Made by a program: the position numbers and the translations under genes. From Erpobdella octoculata (Eukaryota > Annelida > Clitellata > Hirudinida > Erpobdellidae), in assembly GCA_963978895.1 (NCBI GenBank), contig OZ022242.1, positions 8,708,114-8,772,113 on the forward strand: 64,000 nucleotides of DNA, in the 5' to 3' direction. This document shows, one piece after another, positions 1-13,491 of this stretch (its first letter is position 1; every line of letters starts with the position of its first letter). A model generated the notes under the pieces. That model saw only the letters and a list, made by a program, of their open reading frames with translations. It ran no database searches and was not told where the DNA came from.

Positions 1-721
<721 letters not shown>

Positions 722-1005
722 GTTTAGCACACACCTTTATCAAGACAAGTCTTGTTGAAAGGCGAACAAGGATCCTTGCAAAGTCAGCCATTTATAGGCG
801 CCTACCCCTTTAGCAATGCGATTGAACTTCTTGCTAAAGGAAGTTACGCTGGCGACGCCGGTGAGACTCGAACTACCGACCTAACGATCGACAGGCGAAC
901 ACTCTACAGCTATGCCATCAGCACCACCACTGCATAACGGGAAATATGATTTTGTAGGCGTCAAAAGGTTCCAACGCCCTGCTCAAGCAAGCAAGCAAAC
1001 GTGTT
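722..1005 (-). mobile_element. tRNA-derived SINE, minus strand
   Basis: On the minus strand this reads as a tRNA-like head (box A-like TAGCTGTAGAG, box B-like GGTAGTTCGAGTC) followed by a body ending near TTGTCTTGATAAAGG. The copy at 42895-43160 matches it along most of its length in the opposite orientation, including GGTAGGCGCCTA and the tail, so this is a dispersed element and not a functional tRNA. Its upstream side begins with a (TTGC)n-like stretch seen elsewhere in the window. The family name is not recognised. The 61-residue plus-strand frame at 752-937 is an antisense shadow of this element. Confidence 0.8.
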
Positions 1006-1088
1006 GAAGTTAATATAAAAGATTTAAAAACACATTTATTTGTTTTAATTTCAAAAGTCACATTGGATGTTTTTATACACTTTTTTTA

Positions 1089-1255
1089 ACGTAGTCACAG
1101 AATCCGCAGATACACGCATACACATATACACACGTATACACACATCAGATACACGCATACACAGATACATACTAACACAGATACACACATACACAGATTG
1201 TTTACGTACACAGATACACGCAAAAACAAATACACAAAGAAAGACATACTGACAA
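1089..1255. repeat. Degenerate ACACGCATACAC/ATACACAG repeat
   Basis: Imperfect tandem units of GATACACGCATACACA type. The overlapping threonine, histidine and arginine-rich frame is a by-product. Confidence 0.85.
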
Positions 1256-1529
1256 ACTAGGATACATAAAAGACAATCGACGCATTTTTAAACATTACCG
1301 TCTGAATAAACAAAAAAAGATTCTTTGAAGGTTTTTTTTAAATTTTGTTTATTGCTCAGCTATGATGACCTTATAAGGTTCAGTTAAAAAATTATTTCTC
1401 TTTTTAATTCTTATTTTCTTCTCCTTGAATTGGAAAGTTTCTAGAGGCATGTTCAAAATAAAAAATAAAATTTCTAATCAAAATTTTTTTCATTACAAGA
1501 TTTCCTGTTATTAATTTTTCTGCGACATG

Positions 1530-1768
1530 ATTTAATCTTTCTTTTTTCATTTTTGTTTCATCCATTTTCTTTTTCTTATTTCATTCATTCTTTTTCTCTC
1601 TTTTTCTTTTTTACTTCTTTTCTATCTCTTTCTTTCTCTTTTTCTCTCTTTCTTTCTCTCCCTTTCTCTCTTCATCGCTTTCTCTCTCTTTCTCTCTCTC
1701 TTTCTCTTCTCTTTCTCTTTCTCTCTCTCTTTCTATTTCTCTTTCTCTTGCTTCCTCTCTCTGTTTTT
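1530..1768. repeat. Polypyrimidine (CTTT/CTCT) tract
   Basis: About 240 bases almost purely of T and C with CTTTCTCTCTCT units. It encodes only a serine, leucine and phenylalanine low-complexity shadow frame. Confidence 0.9.
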
Positions 1769-2722
1769 CCATCTTACTACAACACGACATTTATTACAAC
1801 ACAAAACAGCTCAACACAATACTAAACAGAACACTACGCCAACTCATTGCACAACACTGCACAACTCAGCACAAAGCACAACACAACTCACCAAACAAGC
1901 ACATTCCGTAGAGAAATGAAAGACAGTTTGGTCGAATGCACTCCTACCCTCCATGATTATCATAGTGGATATATTGATCAACTTTTGTTAACTTGAGCAA
2001 CCGAAAAATCAATTTCCTCTATTTTCATCCGAATTTTCTCTATTCATCCAATCAGCACTTTTTCTTCTTTTCTTCTTGAAAAAACTTCTAAAACACGAAC
2101 TGTAAAACCTTTTAATTCTCCTTGAAGTTATGCAACATCTCAAGATACGCATCTAAGTTTTATCAATTAATTTCTTCTATTAGTTCATTATTTAAACTAC
2201 GTCAGGTTTTAATTTAAAAAAAAACATCAAAAACGTTTTTAATAAAAAGATAGAGTTTGAAAGATTCATAATCTACGGAAAGATTTCACGACTGATAAGC
2301 GATATTGAAATTAATTGTAATTCTTGTATGAACGATTCGTCTATTTTGCAGTTGAAACAATTTTGCACTTGTACTTATTGAACTTATTAAGTACGAATAT
2401 ACTTGAACTTATTAATACGCTTTATCGGATTAATTAGTTTCTAAATTAATTTTATGCTTTGAGTATTTTTTTTATTTTGAATATGCTGAGTTATTTAGAA
2501 AACATTTTGACTTTTAAGGGCTGAATTGTCGTACTAACACATTTGTCAAATATCAACTAATTTGAAATTTTAAGATCAACTAATTTCAATTTCATTTTAC
2601 AATTTTTTTTTATAGCGATACATTTACAAACTACAGCAAAAACGTTTTTATTCAGTTGAAACATAAATAAACAATGTATATATTTCTTCAACATTTTATT
2701 TTAACCAACATGTTTTTAACCA
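1769..2722. other. AT-rich intronic or intergenic sequence
   Basis: Includes a short imperfect ACAACACAAC run at 1790-1890, then AT-rich unique sequence. It lies immediately 5' of the cadherin exon and is probably its upstream intron. No upstream cadherin-repeat exon is visible in the window. Confidence 0.5.
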
Positions 2723-2797
2723 TTTTAACCATACCCAGGTATATTACATCCAACATGATTTTTAACCATACCCAGGTATATTACATCCAGCTCAGAG
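2723..2797 (+). repeat. 37-bp tandem duplication over a splice acceptor
   Basis: The string AACCATACCCAGGTATATTA occurs twice, with its CAG ending at 2738 and again at 2775 (offset 37 bp). The downstream copy opens the cadherin reading frame at 2776. Splicing to the upstream copy at 2739 gives a different frame and stops after eight codons. The duplication therefore makes a second, non-productive acceptor. Confidence 0.75.
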
Positions 2798-3768
2798 CAA
2801 CAGACCACGGGTCACCTTCCCATCATACTACTCTCCATCTTCTCTTGTCAATCAACCAATCGGCTTATGACCTTCAACTTAAAAGTTACTCTCCTTCATC
2901 ATTTGACCCTATTGAGGGTTTTGACAGGTCGGCATTTCAAAGCACTAAAAACAACGGAACCGGAAGGGGTTCAGGTTGGGGAGGTCTGCTTCTTGTGTCC
3001 ATCGTGTGCGCGTGTGCATCTGTGATGTTTGTGACTTTAGTCATCGTACTAGTCATCGTTTTGTGCAAACGGTTCAAGAAAACACATCACCACGTCACCG
3101 ATGGAGTAAGCAACAACCTGGAAACAAGCAAGAACGACCGCTACAAGGCCATCCACCCGGAGAGGCATTACGATTCGGATGTGTCATACACGCCTTACGA
3201 TTGCAATCTTAAAAACGAAAGCTTCTGCACGAAATTCCAACAGCCTCCTCCGTCTTACAAGAGTCCACACGTGAAGGATTTCTCCGCCAAAAACTGCAAT
3301 CACAGTTCTCTGAATAACTCGCGTGCTACGAAAAACACTCCACTCTGTCTGAACAGCTTCTTCGACAACAGCTCCCTCAACCTGCGTGGCTCGCCTAACT
3401 TTCAAACCTTCAGCGCAAAAAGCGATTTATTAAAAGCCGATCATAAATCAACGAATCTTCCCTTATCAAGCTTCAAAACATCTCAGAATTTAGACGCATC
3501 CAATAATTCTGCGGGTGGCTACGCCACAATCGAATACCGCCAGCGCGTCTGCCGTCCATCGCCAGAGACGGCCACGCCCATGTCTGCTACGATGGGCAGG
3601 GGACGAGGTTTTGGCTCGAAAGTCGCTGGAACTGTGCCGACTATTAGCCAATCGTCAATGGCGTTCAGTCCTGGTAGAGATAAAGGGTCACTGCCGGTGC
3701 AACCAGATATTCTCAGCTGTTCTCCTGGCAGGAAAAAAGTAGAATTTCTCGACAGACCAACAACCTTT
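2776..3768 (+). CDS. Protocadherin-like exon: end of last cadherin repeat, TM helix, cytoplasmic tail
   Basis: Internal exon of 331 codons in the 3' part of a cadherin-superfamily adhesion gene. Residues 1-27 look like the end of a last extracellular cadherin repeat (IQLRATDHGSPS followed by alternating hydrophobic residues). A short juxtamembrane linker follows, then a hydrophobic helix at about residues 71-96 ending in the basic stop-transfer stretch CKRFKK. After that comes a long polar tail rich in Ser, Asn and Pro. The protein would sit in the plasma membrane as a calcium-dependent cell-cell adhesion molecule, as is known for the family. The start is chosen at acceptor CCCAG at 2771-2775, phase 0. 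The end is at donor GTTAGT, phase 0, because downstream translation becomes AT-rich noise before a stop at 3801. The upstream cadherin repeats lie outside the window or in exons I could not find. Protocadherin is preferred over classical cadherin because no catenin-binding tail is apparent. The exact subfamily is not recognised. Confidence 0.8.
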
Positions 3769-3915
3769 GTTAGTTTATTTATTTATTTTTTATGGAGATA
3801 ATAGATAAAATACATTTTTTGATTCTAGTTTTATCTATTAAAAGAATTTCACGCGATCATTTCAAAGAATCGTTAAAAATGAGAACTCGTCCCAATTCAT
3901 ATCTCAAGTACCATC

Positions 3916-4024
3916 GTGATGATGATGATGGCGATAACATCGGTGACGCCGGTGATGATAATGATGGCAGTAATGATGGGGACGATGATAGTTATGACGT
4001 CAATGATGATAGCGGTAATGATTA
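3916..4024. repeat. GAT-rich imperfect trinucleotide repeat
   Basis: Imperfect (GAT)n. The acidic Asp, Gly and Asn frame across it is a repeat translation, not a supported gene. Confidence 0.85.
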
Positions 4025-4757
4025 GCGATATCAGGAATATATGAACACCCGAGGCTTTGTACAGCACGGTCATTTCTCGTTAACCCGAACCAGAATAAGG
4101 ACTTTTTACAAAGTAAAACTGAAACACGGAGCTTGGTGAATTTGTTAGTTAATGCTGAAAGTACTCCACCTGAACTTAAAGCTCGGTACGACACCGCTTT
4201 TTCCGTTATCTAAAGCTAAACTCGAAATCGGAATTTTGATAGTGGCAGCGGTTGTGTGATGACAATAAATTTATTCAAACATTTTTTGCGCTTTTGCAGC
4301 AAAATAACTGAAAACATTTTTTTATACAAAATTCATTTTCGTTTCTGTTTTTAATTTAAAAAATGAATTCTTTTGCCATTCTCGCAAGACAATAAAACTC
4401 TATAAAATGCTCGTTCGGGGAGTTAAAAACACAATTGGAAATTCTCAAAATTATAAAACTTTAATTTAAAATTATTCTCAATTTAAAAAAAACGTCACAA
4501 TAAAATAAATAAAATATTTTCAAGATTTTTGAATAAAATTATAAGTCTTTGATATGTATAACATTGATATGTCGTCAACCTCAATCAAATATTCATGAGC
4601 ATAAGTGAGGAAGTTATCGAAGCTTACAAACAGTTGTACGATTTTTTAAAAATTGTTTTCTAGTCTTGCGTGAGATAGTTTATAATTTTTATTTTTATTT
4701 TAATTGTAAACAAAATGGAGCGATAAAAAAATAATACTCATAAAAAAAAGTCAGGAA

Positions 4758-4928
4758 ATGTTGCGTACACAAACAAACGTTACAAATGAAAAAGTGCAAA
4801 AAATGTACATCTGGCTGAAAGCAGGTGGGAAACTGAAAGAAGACGTGGTTTTTGTTAGACCATGGCGATTTATAGTAGGAATAAATGTGAAAACTATTGA
4901 TAAAAAGGTACTGTGTGTTGAGTTTTAA
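4758..4928 (+). other. Unrecognised 56-codon open frame, possible decayed coding fragment
   Basis: A short plus-strand frame begins MLRTQTNVTNEKVQKMYIWL and ends in VLCVEF before a stop. The composition looks more like protein than the surrounding AT-rich DNA, and weakly protein-like frames continue downstream to about 5130 with interruptions. This could be a decayed transposase or another pseudogene, or chance. No function is assigned. Confidence 0.25.
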
Positions 4929-5589
4929 GGAGAGCTTGATAATGAAAAGGAAAACACGGGGAAGCGAGGTAAAGTGAAGAATTGATGGGTTGGTAGAACT
5001 ATGGCGGAAAGGCTACGTCAAGCATAGAGATAGACTCCTAAAAGATTTATCCATTTGGAAAACCGGTACTTGCAAGCTGTGCCGATGCTTTTAAGGAGTA
5101 CTTTGTTCAGCCATAAGAAACCATTTGAACCATTGTTACGTACCTATTATCGCCCATTCCACATCTTGCACCCGTGGTCAAAATATCTCTTATACTTTCG
5201 CTTTTACATCTCTTGTATCTCTCTCTTGAAAAGTAGATATTCACATTGTTTCAATCAAAGGTATTTTTGTCTAACCTCCTGTATTTTCTGAGCATAGGTA
5301 TACATGTAGCCTTATTCACTAATTATGTATTTGCTTATATCAAAATACTAATATTGCTTAGGATCCACTTAAATGTAAACTTGTTTATATAAAATACCTA
5401 ATGTCACATACTTGTAATCCTGTTTATATTAATGTATGTCATTTACATATAAACTTGTTCATATTAAATACAAAATGTTACTTACATGTGAACCTGTCTA
5501 CTGTTTATAGCAATTACAAATATGAAATGCTACTTACATGGAAATACGTTTATATCGAATACTAAATCTCACTTCCGTGTTAACCTGTT

Positions 5590-5690
5590 TATTAATTTTT
5601 TTATATTTACTTCAACGTGTTTGCTTGCTTGCTTGCTTGATTAAGCCATACGTTGAGAGTATTTACCATTAAAAACACCAATTTCCCGTC
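5590..5690 (+). repeat. Copy of the TTTGCTTGCTTGC dispersed module
   Basis: Contains TTATATTTACTTCAACGTG, then TTTGCTTGCTTGCTTGCTTG, then AGCCATACGTTGAGA. Related copies lie at 960-1030, 45485-45550, 46155-46240 and 49660-49775, some inverted. This is a short interspersed repeat of unknown family. Confidence 0.65.
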
Positions 5691-6628
5691 ATTCAATCAC
5701 TTTGAAATTTTGTGAGTTTTTTTGTCATTGCAGAATTTACATTCTATTATATTTTCAAATAGATTGGACAAACTTTGAGTGAATTATAGAATCAAATTAA
5801 TTAAACCTTTAAATATTTTCTAAAATTACAAATTTTATGTAAAGAAATAAATAATAAATTTTTAGTTTATTTGAAAATAAAACCATATTTAGCTCTCAAA
5901 TTTATAATAAGAATTTATTTATTCCATATTGATTCGAAAGTTTCTTATATTTTCAATCTTCACATACTTCACATATTAAGTCTTTAAAAGACTGTGATGA
6001 ATTTTTTTCCTATTTGAACGACTTACTATCATCAAACAAATTTAGCAAAAAAAATTTTAGTCGACAAATTATAAAATTACGAAGGATTTTTATGGTTCAC
6101 TTGTGTAAAATATTAAATTTCACTAACATTGAAAAGTTTTCAATGAATACTAAATGTCACTTAGATGTAAGACTGTTTATACAAAATATTAAACGTCACT
6201 AACATGTCACCCTGTTCATATTAAATATTAAATGTCACTTATAAACCTTTCATCTGTGAAACAAATTGCGGAATCAAAAAATCAAATTTGAGGATGAAAT
6301 GTTCAATTTATAAAAAGAAAGTTTTTTTTAGAAATCAGAGACTTTTGCAGCCCGTAATGAAAGGAGAAGAAGTTGGATTATTGAAAATCCTCTTCAAACT
6401 GGACTTATTTTGAAAAAAAAGTAATTCTGACAGATTGTAAATGACCGAGATTTCGAAGAAGCCAAACCATCTTTCCTTATTTATAACATTCCAACAAAGA
6501 CCAATGTGCCAACATCACTCATTCAAATTGTTCCCTATGTGTCGATGCCTATTTGGAAATGCGCTTACGCGAGTGTATGGGTGCGTTTATGTGCGTTTAT
6601 GTGCTTTTCTGTGTGTTCTGTGTGTTCT

Positions 6629-7395
6629 ATGTATGTATGTATGTATGTATGTATGTATGTATGTATGTATGTATGTATGTATGTATGTATGTATGTATGT
6701 ATGTATGTATGTATGTATGTATGTATGTATGTATGTATGTATGTATGTATGTATGTATGTATGTATGTATGTATGTATGTATGTATGTATGTATGTATGT
6801 ATGTATGTATGTATGTATGTATGTATGTATGTATGTATGTATGTATGTATGTATGTATGTATGTATGTATGTATGTATGTATGTATGTATGTATGTATGT
6901 ATGTATGTATGTATGTATGTATGTATGTATGTATGTATGTATGTATGTATGTATGTATGTATGTATGTATGTATGTATGTATGTATGTATGTATGTATGT
7001 ATGTATGTATGTATGTATGTATGTATGTATGTATGTATGTATGTATGTATGTATGTATGTATGTATGTATGTATGTATGTATGTATGTATGTATGTATGT
7101 ATGTATGTATGTATGTATGTATGTATGTATGTATGTATGTATGTATGTATGTATGTATGTATGTATGTATGTATGTATGTATGTATGTATGTATGTATGT
7201 ATGTATGTATGTATGTATGTATGTATGTATGTATGTATGTATGTATGTATGTATGTATGTATGTATGTATGTATGTATGTATGTATGTATGTATGTATGT
7301 ATGTATGTATGTATGTATGTATGTATGTATGTATGTATGTATGTATGTATGTATGTATGTATGTATGTATGTATGTATGTATGTATGTATGTATG
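6629..7395. repeat. 767-bp perfect (ATGT)n microsatellite
   Basis: About 191 uninterrupted ATGT units. Because 4 and 3 are coprime, every frame on both strands stays open and gives long MYVC or THTYI repeat translations. These are artefacts of the repeat. Confidence 0.99.
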
Positions 7396-7867
7396 CATGT
7401 CTCTATTTATGTGTTTTTTTCGCATAATTCGCGTAATTATAGGAAGATTCTATCCGCATTGCATTTCGTTCACAATGCGAGTTTTCTACATCAAACTTTC
7501 GGGATGTATGCAATCAAAAATGAACAATACATTCAATTACAATTTGTGTTTATATAATATATCTGCATAAACTTGTTTTAATTATTTATATAATTGTATT
7601 TAGTTTTATAATTGTATTTATTTTCTAATTGTATTTGTTTTTTCTAATTGTATTTATTTGTATAATCTTATTTTTTGGTTTACTTGTTATTATTTGTATA
7701 ATTGTATTTCCTACAAAAGTCCATTTGCTTGCCATTGAATAATTGATTAAACTTTTTCCATGAAATCGACAAAATCACACGTGCATAAAACTCGCAAAGG
7801 TCATCCAGGTTTGCACTTTACCATCCATCTAGCATTGTCATTAACCGTAAATATGTTTGCTACCATG

Positions 7868-8118
7868 GTTATCATTATCATTATCATCATCACCATCATC
7901 ACCATCATAATCATCATTATCATCCTCACCATTATAGTCATCATTATTACCATTATAGTTATCATCATCACATCATCATTTCTTCATCATCATTACCACC
8001 ATCATCATCACCATCATCATTTCTTCATCATCATTACCATCACCACCATCATCACCACCACCATCATCATCATCATCATCACAATCATTCTCATCAACAC
8101 CATCATCATCACCAGCAT

Positions 8119-8150
<32 letters not shown>

Positions 8151-8212
8151 CCATCATCATCATCACCATAGTCTTTATCATCACTGTCACCTTCACTATG
8201 GTCGACCACGAG
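7868..8212. repeat. (CAT/CAC)n imperfect trinucleotide repeat
   Basis: About 345 bases of ATCATCATCACC units. Isoleucine/threonine-, histidine- and aspartate-rich frames on both strands are repeat shadows. Confidence 0.93.
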
Positions 8213-8504
8213 TATTGCTGTCATTGCTTTCATAACCATTAACATTGTCTTCATAGCCGCTGCATATGCAATATGCCTCTGTTTATAACTGATTGTGCGT
8301 GTGTGTATGTGTGTGTGTGTGTCTGAGTCTGTGTGGGAAAAGTTTTGCTTCAGTTCAAATGTTTAGCCTTTTCCATCATCTCCCCATCATCAATGCTAAT
8401 GTGAGAAGAAATATTTTTTAGTTTAAAGCTATCGTTATCATTACTTCCCTCAATTTCTTTTATTTTAATTTAAATTACAACGTTTGTTTGTGTATTTCAA
8501 ATAA

Positions 8505-8720
8505 TAACTTGCATGCATATATTTATTCTTTCTATGGGCGAAATGACTTGCATGCATATGTTTATTTTTTCTAATTCCATAATAATTCGCATGCATATAT
8601 CTATTCTTTTTACTAGCATAATAACCTGCATGCATACATTTATTCTTTTTACTAGCATAATAACCTGCATGCATACATTTATTCTTTTTACTAGCATAAT
8701 AACCTGCATGCATAAATTTC
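8505..8720. repeat. 39-bp minisatellite
   Basis: About five to six copies of a 39-bp unit with core AACCTGCATGCATACATTTA followed by TTCTTTTTACTAGCAT. The 3' copies are nearly identical and the 5' copies diverged. Because 39 is a multiple of 3, a 13-residue repeat frame appears on each strand. Confidence 0.9.
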
Positions 8721-9344
8721 TTCTTTGTATTTGCACACTGATTTGCGTATACTTTTTGTATAATGGCAAGCCCTAATTTATTTTATTTATAAGTACTTGC
8801 ATGATGATCTGCATACAAGTAGTTTATTTGTATGTAGAGATCTTTCAGTATTGACAATAATTGAAATATATCTAAATATGCCTGCCTACAATTTACAAGT
8901 ATACTTTTACGCTTACAAACGGCATAAAATACTTTGTTTTTTTTATAATAAAATTATTACATAATTTAATATGCAAAAAAACTGCAAACATTTTCAGATT
9001 TCGAATTGTTCAAAAATGGCTGCTCAAAGGGAATTTCAGATGTGTTCATGCTCAACAAATTTCCGATTGAAATTAAACTAATAACTTTTATTTCATATGT
9101 CTTTCTCTCCATCCCTCTCACTCTCTTTCCTTTTCCATCCCCTCCACCAACACCAACTCAAAATCATGCCCCTTGGCTTTTAAAACTCCCTGTTGACGAA
9201 AAAGAGTAAATTGATTCTGTCAGCAAATTTTTAATTGAATTACTTGGCTGGAATTCTTTTTAGGCTGGCAAGTTCTATTTTGTGACAATCACGTGACGAT
9301 AAGATCTTTCTTTATCTGAAACTTCATCACGAAGAATACAACAG

Positions 9345-9605
9345 TCACATTTCTTACGGTCACATATGCTCACATTCCATATGGTCACATTTTTTATGGT
9401 CACATTTTTATGGTCACATTTCTTATGGTCACATTTGTTATGGTCGCATTTCTTATGGTCACATTTCTTATGTGCTCATTTTATATGGTCACATTTCTTA
9501 TGTGCTCATTCTATATAGTCACGTTTGTTATGTGCTCATTCTATATGGTCACATTTGTTATGTGCTCATTCTATATGGTCACATTTGTTATGGTCATATT
9601 TATTA
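9345..9605. repeat. TATGGTCACATTT minisatellite with 30-bp higher-order unit
   Basis: Tandem copies of TATGGTCACATTTCT at about 14-15 bp. They switch to a roughly 30-bp dimer in which TATGGTCACATTTGT alternates with TATGTGCTCATTCTA. Confidence 0.9.
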
Positions 9606-10460
9606 TAGGAAACAGGCTCTCGGAAACAGCTCACCACCAAGCAGAGATAACTTTTCTGGCTTACTTCTCAAGTTATCTAAAAAGCGCTGCTTGTTGAGAA
9701 CTGAGAACTTCAAACAATTAAAAACTGGTCAGTTAAACTTTTATTCCGACGGACAATTTCCTCCTTATCGATGAACCTCAAGATCTAAAAGATAATAAAC
9801 AGGCAGCATAAACAAAAGAAAAGCCAAAAAAGCTGAAAATGCAAAGAAAGAAAAGAAATACCTTGTACACACAATTAAATACTCTAAAATGCAAAATACT
9901 TATAACCTAACTTCCTGTCTTCATCTTCTCCCCCGCATCTTACTTTCTTTTGAAGGCACCTTACTTACTTTCTTTTTCATCCCGGCCAAAGTTTAACCAC
10001 CCGAAAAGATGAGAAAATAAGCAATTCTTTAAAAGACGAACCAGCCACCTCTTTTGAACCTGCAAATCGAATTGTCATCTTGGGAATTTCCTGCGTTAAT
10101 CGAGAAATTACATCTTTCGTTTTCTTTCTTTTTTTTATTTCCAAACTTTTTTATGTCACGTGGAAGGAATTCGAAATCATTTTTCAACCTTCACTATTTT
10201 TCGGATGTAAAGTTTTTTGTTTGAGCGAATGTGCACGTCTCTGTCTGTGTTTAAGTATGCGTGTGTGCGTTCAGCACATGTGTCCAGTTTGTGTATGTGA
10301 GTGTAATATTACATTTAATACGAATGTTTGGTTATGTATGTGTTTGTTTGTTAGTTTTTTATAAGCTGAAATAAATTGAAAATTTGTTGAAAATCAAAAA
10401 AAGATTTATCGGCATTAATGTTTGTTTATATATAAATATAAATATAAAATTAATGTTTGT

Positions 10461-10765
10461 TTATATATAAATATAAAAGGCAATTTATGTAGATTTGTTT
10501 GTTTGCTTATCACATCCAAATCGCTAGAGCAATATAAACAAAACTTGGCAAGGAGGTAGTCCTCATAGGGGAGAGGACGAAGAGAATGTTTTGACTCCGT
10601 GCACTAACCACAAGGGGTATGCTAACCCAGGGTTAAGACTAGAATGTAGTCTATAGTTAGCACTAAAAAAAGCAAGAAAGAGAGAAGGTGAGAGAAAAAG
10701 GCGACAGAGAGAATCAACGAAAAAAACCTCCAAGAACCCCGGGCAACGCCGTGTAACCCTACTAG
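10461..10765 (+). mobile_element. Non-autonomous family A Helitron, about 305 bp
   Basis: The 3' end reads CCCCGGGCAACGCCGTG, then TAACCCTA, then CTAG followed by T, which is the hairpin plus CTRR layout of a Helitron terminus. The 5' part resembles other invertebrate Helitron-like starts (TATATATAAATATAAAAGGC). An Arg and Glu-type purine-rich interior precedes the terminus. No transposase is encoded. Confidence 0.7.
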
Positions 10766-11433
10766 TATTAATAAATTAATAAAATATTCAATTGTTTGTC
10801 ATAAATTTAACATTTTGATCATTCAGATTGAAATCATGTTATCAAATAATAATTAATTGTTAATATACCTAAAAATGGCGAAATGAGGTGTTATTGTGGA
10901 AAGATTTATTTGTATGTTCAAATGATTTTCATGTATTTTATATTATTCAATGATTAAGTATTATTCGAAAATTGAAAGTTAAAAACCACTTTTTTCTTTT
11001 TCAATTCTAATTAAACTATTATTATTTCAATGAACTTTTTTAAATCAGTTTCATTTTAAGCTCACAGATAATTTTCAAAAGTTCTTTTTTTTTTTTTTTT
11101 TTATTATAGTTTATAGTCTTTTACACCATGTGTTTTAAGACGCAGTTTCAAAAGTTCATATTCAAAACACTGATGATACTGATATGGATGATGGTTATGG
11201 TGATGATGATGATGGTGGGATTAGAAGAAGCAATAACATAGTAGTAGCAGTAGCAGTAGTAGTAGAAATAGTAAACTAATAACATATTTTACAAAAATAG
11301 AAAAAACTACATCTATATTAAAAATATTTTGATATATTCAGATTTAGAGTTTTAGAGTTGAGCTTGAGTTTAGATGCACGTCATCCAATTGACTATACAC
11401 ATAAATAATAGTGTGCAAGTTATTATAACATAA

Positions 11434-11660
<227 letters not shown>

Positions 11661-11663
11661 TTT

Positions 11664-11850
11664 TTTTTTTTTTTTTTTTATAATAGTTTATAGTCCTTTA
11701 CACCAGGTGTTTTAAGACTGAAATGGCTGTATGTAGGAAGCACCTAAGTACTTCCTGTCGTGGATCATAATTTGTTCTTTTTAACTTTTCCCTCCTCCTT
11801 TCTCCAGGCTTGGGACTGGCTTGCAAATGCAAGGCGGAGTTTATATATAT
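11664..11850 (-). mobile_element. Dispersed poly(A)-ended repeat (AGTCCCAAGCC family)
   Basis: On the minus strand this reads GCCAGTCCCAAGCCTGGAGA, continues through TCCACGACAGGAAGTAC, and ends GGACTATAAACTATTATAAA plus poly(A). Copies occur at 15515-15670 and 40921-41065 in plus orientation, and a 3' fragment lies at 11085-11160. The poly(A)-like end suggests the 3' part of a LINE or SINE. The family is not recognised. Confidence 0.65.
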
Positions 11851-13491
11851 TTAAAACCTTGAAATGTGGATAGTTGATGTTTCAACAGTGCCGAAGTTGC
11901 AGCACAGTTCATTCTTTTTTTTTTTCTGCCGCACTATAAATTTCACTGTAACAAGATAGTTATTCTTTCAATTATTCATGAATTTCAAAATAACACAAAT
12001 TGTTTTCTTCGGTTGCCATGATCCATGTTAAGCATCTTTCAACTATCGTCATCACAACCACTGGCATCGTCACCATGATCGTCATCATCATCATCATCAT
12101 CATCAACACCGTCGGTATAATACGTGATGACGTTACTTGATCACGTGATGGTTGAAGCTCAATTTCGAATCATCCGGCATGACATTTCAGGGCTGAGAAA
12201 AAGAAATATTTTCTGATTATTTCCGGAATATTTCCATGTAATCGTATTTTGATGTCATAAATATTTTATGTCGAATTTTCATACATTAATATTATAGATG
12301 AAATATTTTAGGTTATTCTAATTTTATAACAACGTGATATGTTAACTTTTGCATGGACATGTATGAAATTGTTGTTAAAAAATTGTTGTCTATATTATCT
12401 AAGTGAACCGAAAAGGATGACTAAAAATTCATTTTGTTCACAAAATGAATTGCGGTATATAGTTAACAAAATGGGGTTTTTGAAAATTACGCATATAATG
12501 GTCCTTCATCCCACTACTTCATGATTGGTCATCAAGCATAACGAGTCCTTTAAGAAAGAGGTCTTGGCGTTTCAGTTGAAGTTTGTCTCACGTTTTACTC
12601 TCAAATAAAACTGTTAAACAAAAAGCATACATCAAAGCCAGTCTGCTAAATCTTTTTTTTACATCCAGACACAAAACCTTTCTTACAAAAGCGCTTAATA
12701 TTTAAATAATTGCACTTAAACTTTATGGACTACCAATATTTAGTTTTAGATAGCTGCCTGATTGTGGTCTAATTACATTTTACGAAGATTTGCTAGAAAG
12801 GACTTCTCGAACATTATAAGGGTTTTCACTGTCCTTGGAAACTTGTTAATTTTTTTTTAAGTTGTAAATGTTCACTTGCGCGGCCTGATTCTTGCAGACG
12901 GTCTATTTTCAGTGACCCAACCCAACCCACCAACTGACTCATCAACCTCAACCCACCCCACTGCAAGATAACCATTCATGAGCCACCCCAGTCCATCCCA
13001 ACCTACCAACATAACATAATCAAAAAATACTAATAACAACAAAGATTCTGAAAACATGTCTATTTAAGAATTAACTTTATGTCAGAACTGTACCATAAAA
13101 GTAGCTCAGAGTACCTACAGGCTTCTGATAAATTAAATTTATTTCATTTATCGGTAAAAAAGCTAGCAGTTATCAGTTATAGAATGTCTAACAGAAGAAA
13201 AGTCAGGCTCAGATTGAGAGAGCCGAACATGACAAGATGCAGTATACTCTCGGAGACAAACGAAACCGGGCTCCTTTTGAAGGTGGTTAATTTTCTGCAT
13301 CTGATGATGTTCTGAACTAATATAAAAAAGTTAAAAAAAACAAATAATAAATAAAACAAGAGCAGAACATATTGACAGATAATTTTGAAGAACATTAAAC
13401 AAAAAATGATGTTGATTTAAGTAAAAAAACCTGAATTTAATAAGAATCTGAACCTTAACCTGAATTTAATTATTTTATTCATAATTATCAA

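Noticed and set aside
752..937. 61-codon plus-strand ORF that looks protein-like
   Set aside because: It is antisense to a SINE whose other copy does not keep this frame.
6441..7570. Long MYVC and IHTY repeat ORFs of 286-354 codons on both strands
   Set aside because: All are translations of the perfect ATGT tract, where no stop can occur in any frame.
8465..8776. Three overlapping 13-residue-repeat ORFs, and a possible CRISPR-like array
   Set aside because: The 39-bp units are directly adjacent with no unique spacers. This is a eukaryotic minisatellite.
9410..9774. Two overlapping ORFs of 95-100 codons
   Set aside because: Mostly the TATGGTCACATTT minisatellite; no conserved feature beyond it.
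12872..13057. Minus-strand ORF rich in Gly, Trp and Val
   Set aside because: Comes from a degenerate CCCAACC/CCACCC repeat; no splice or domain support.
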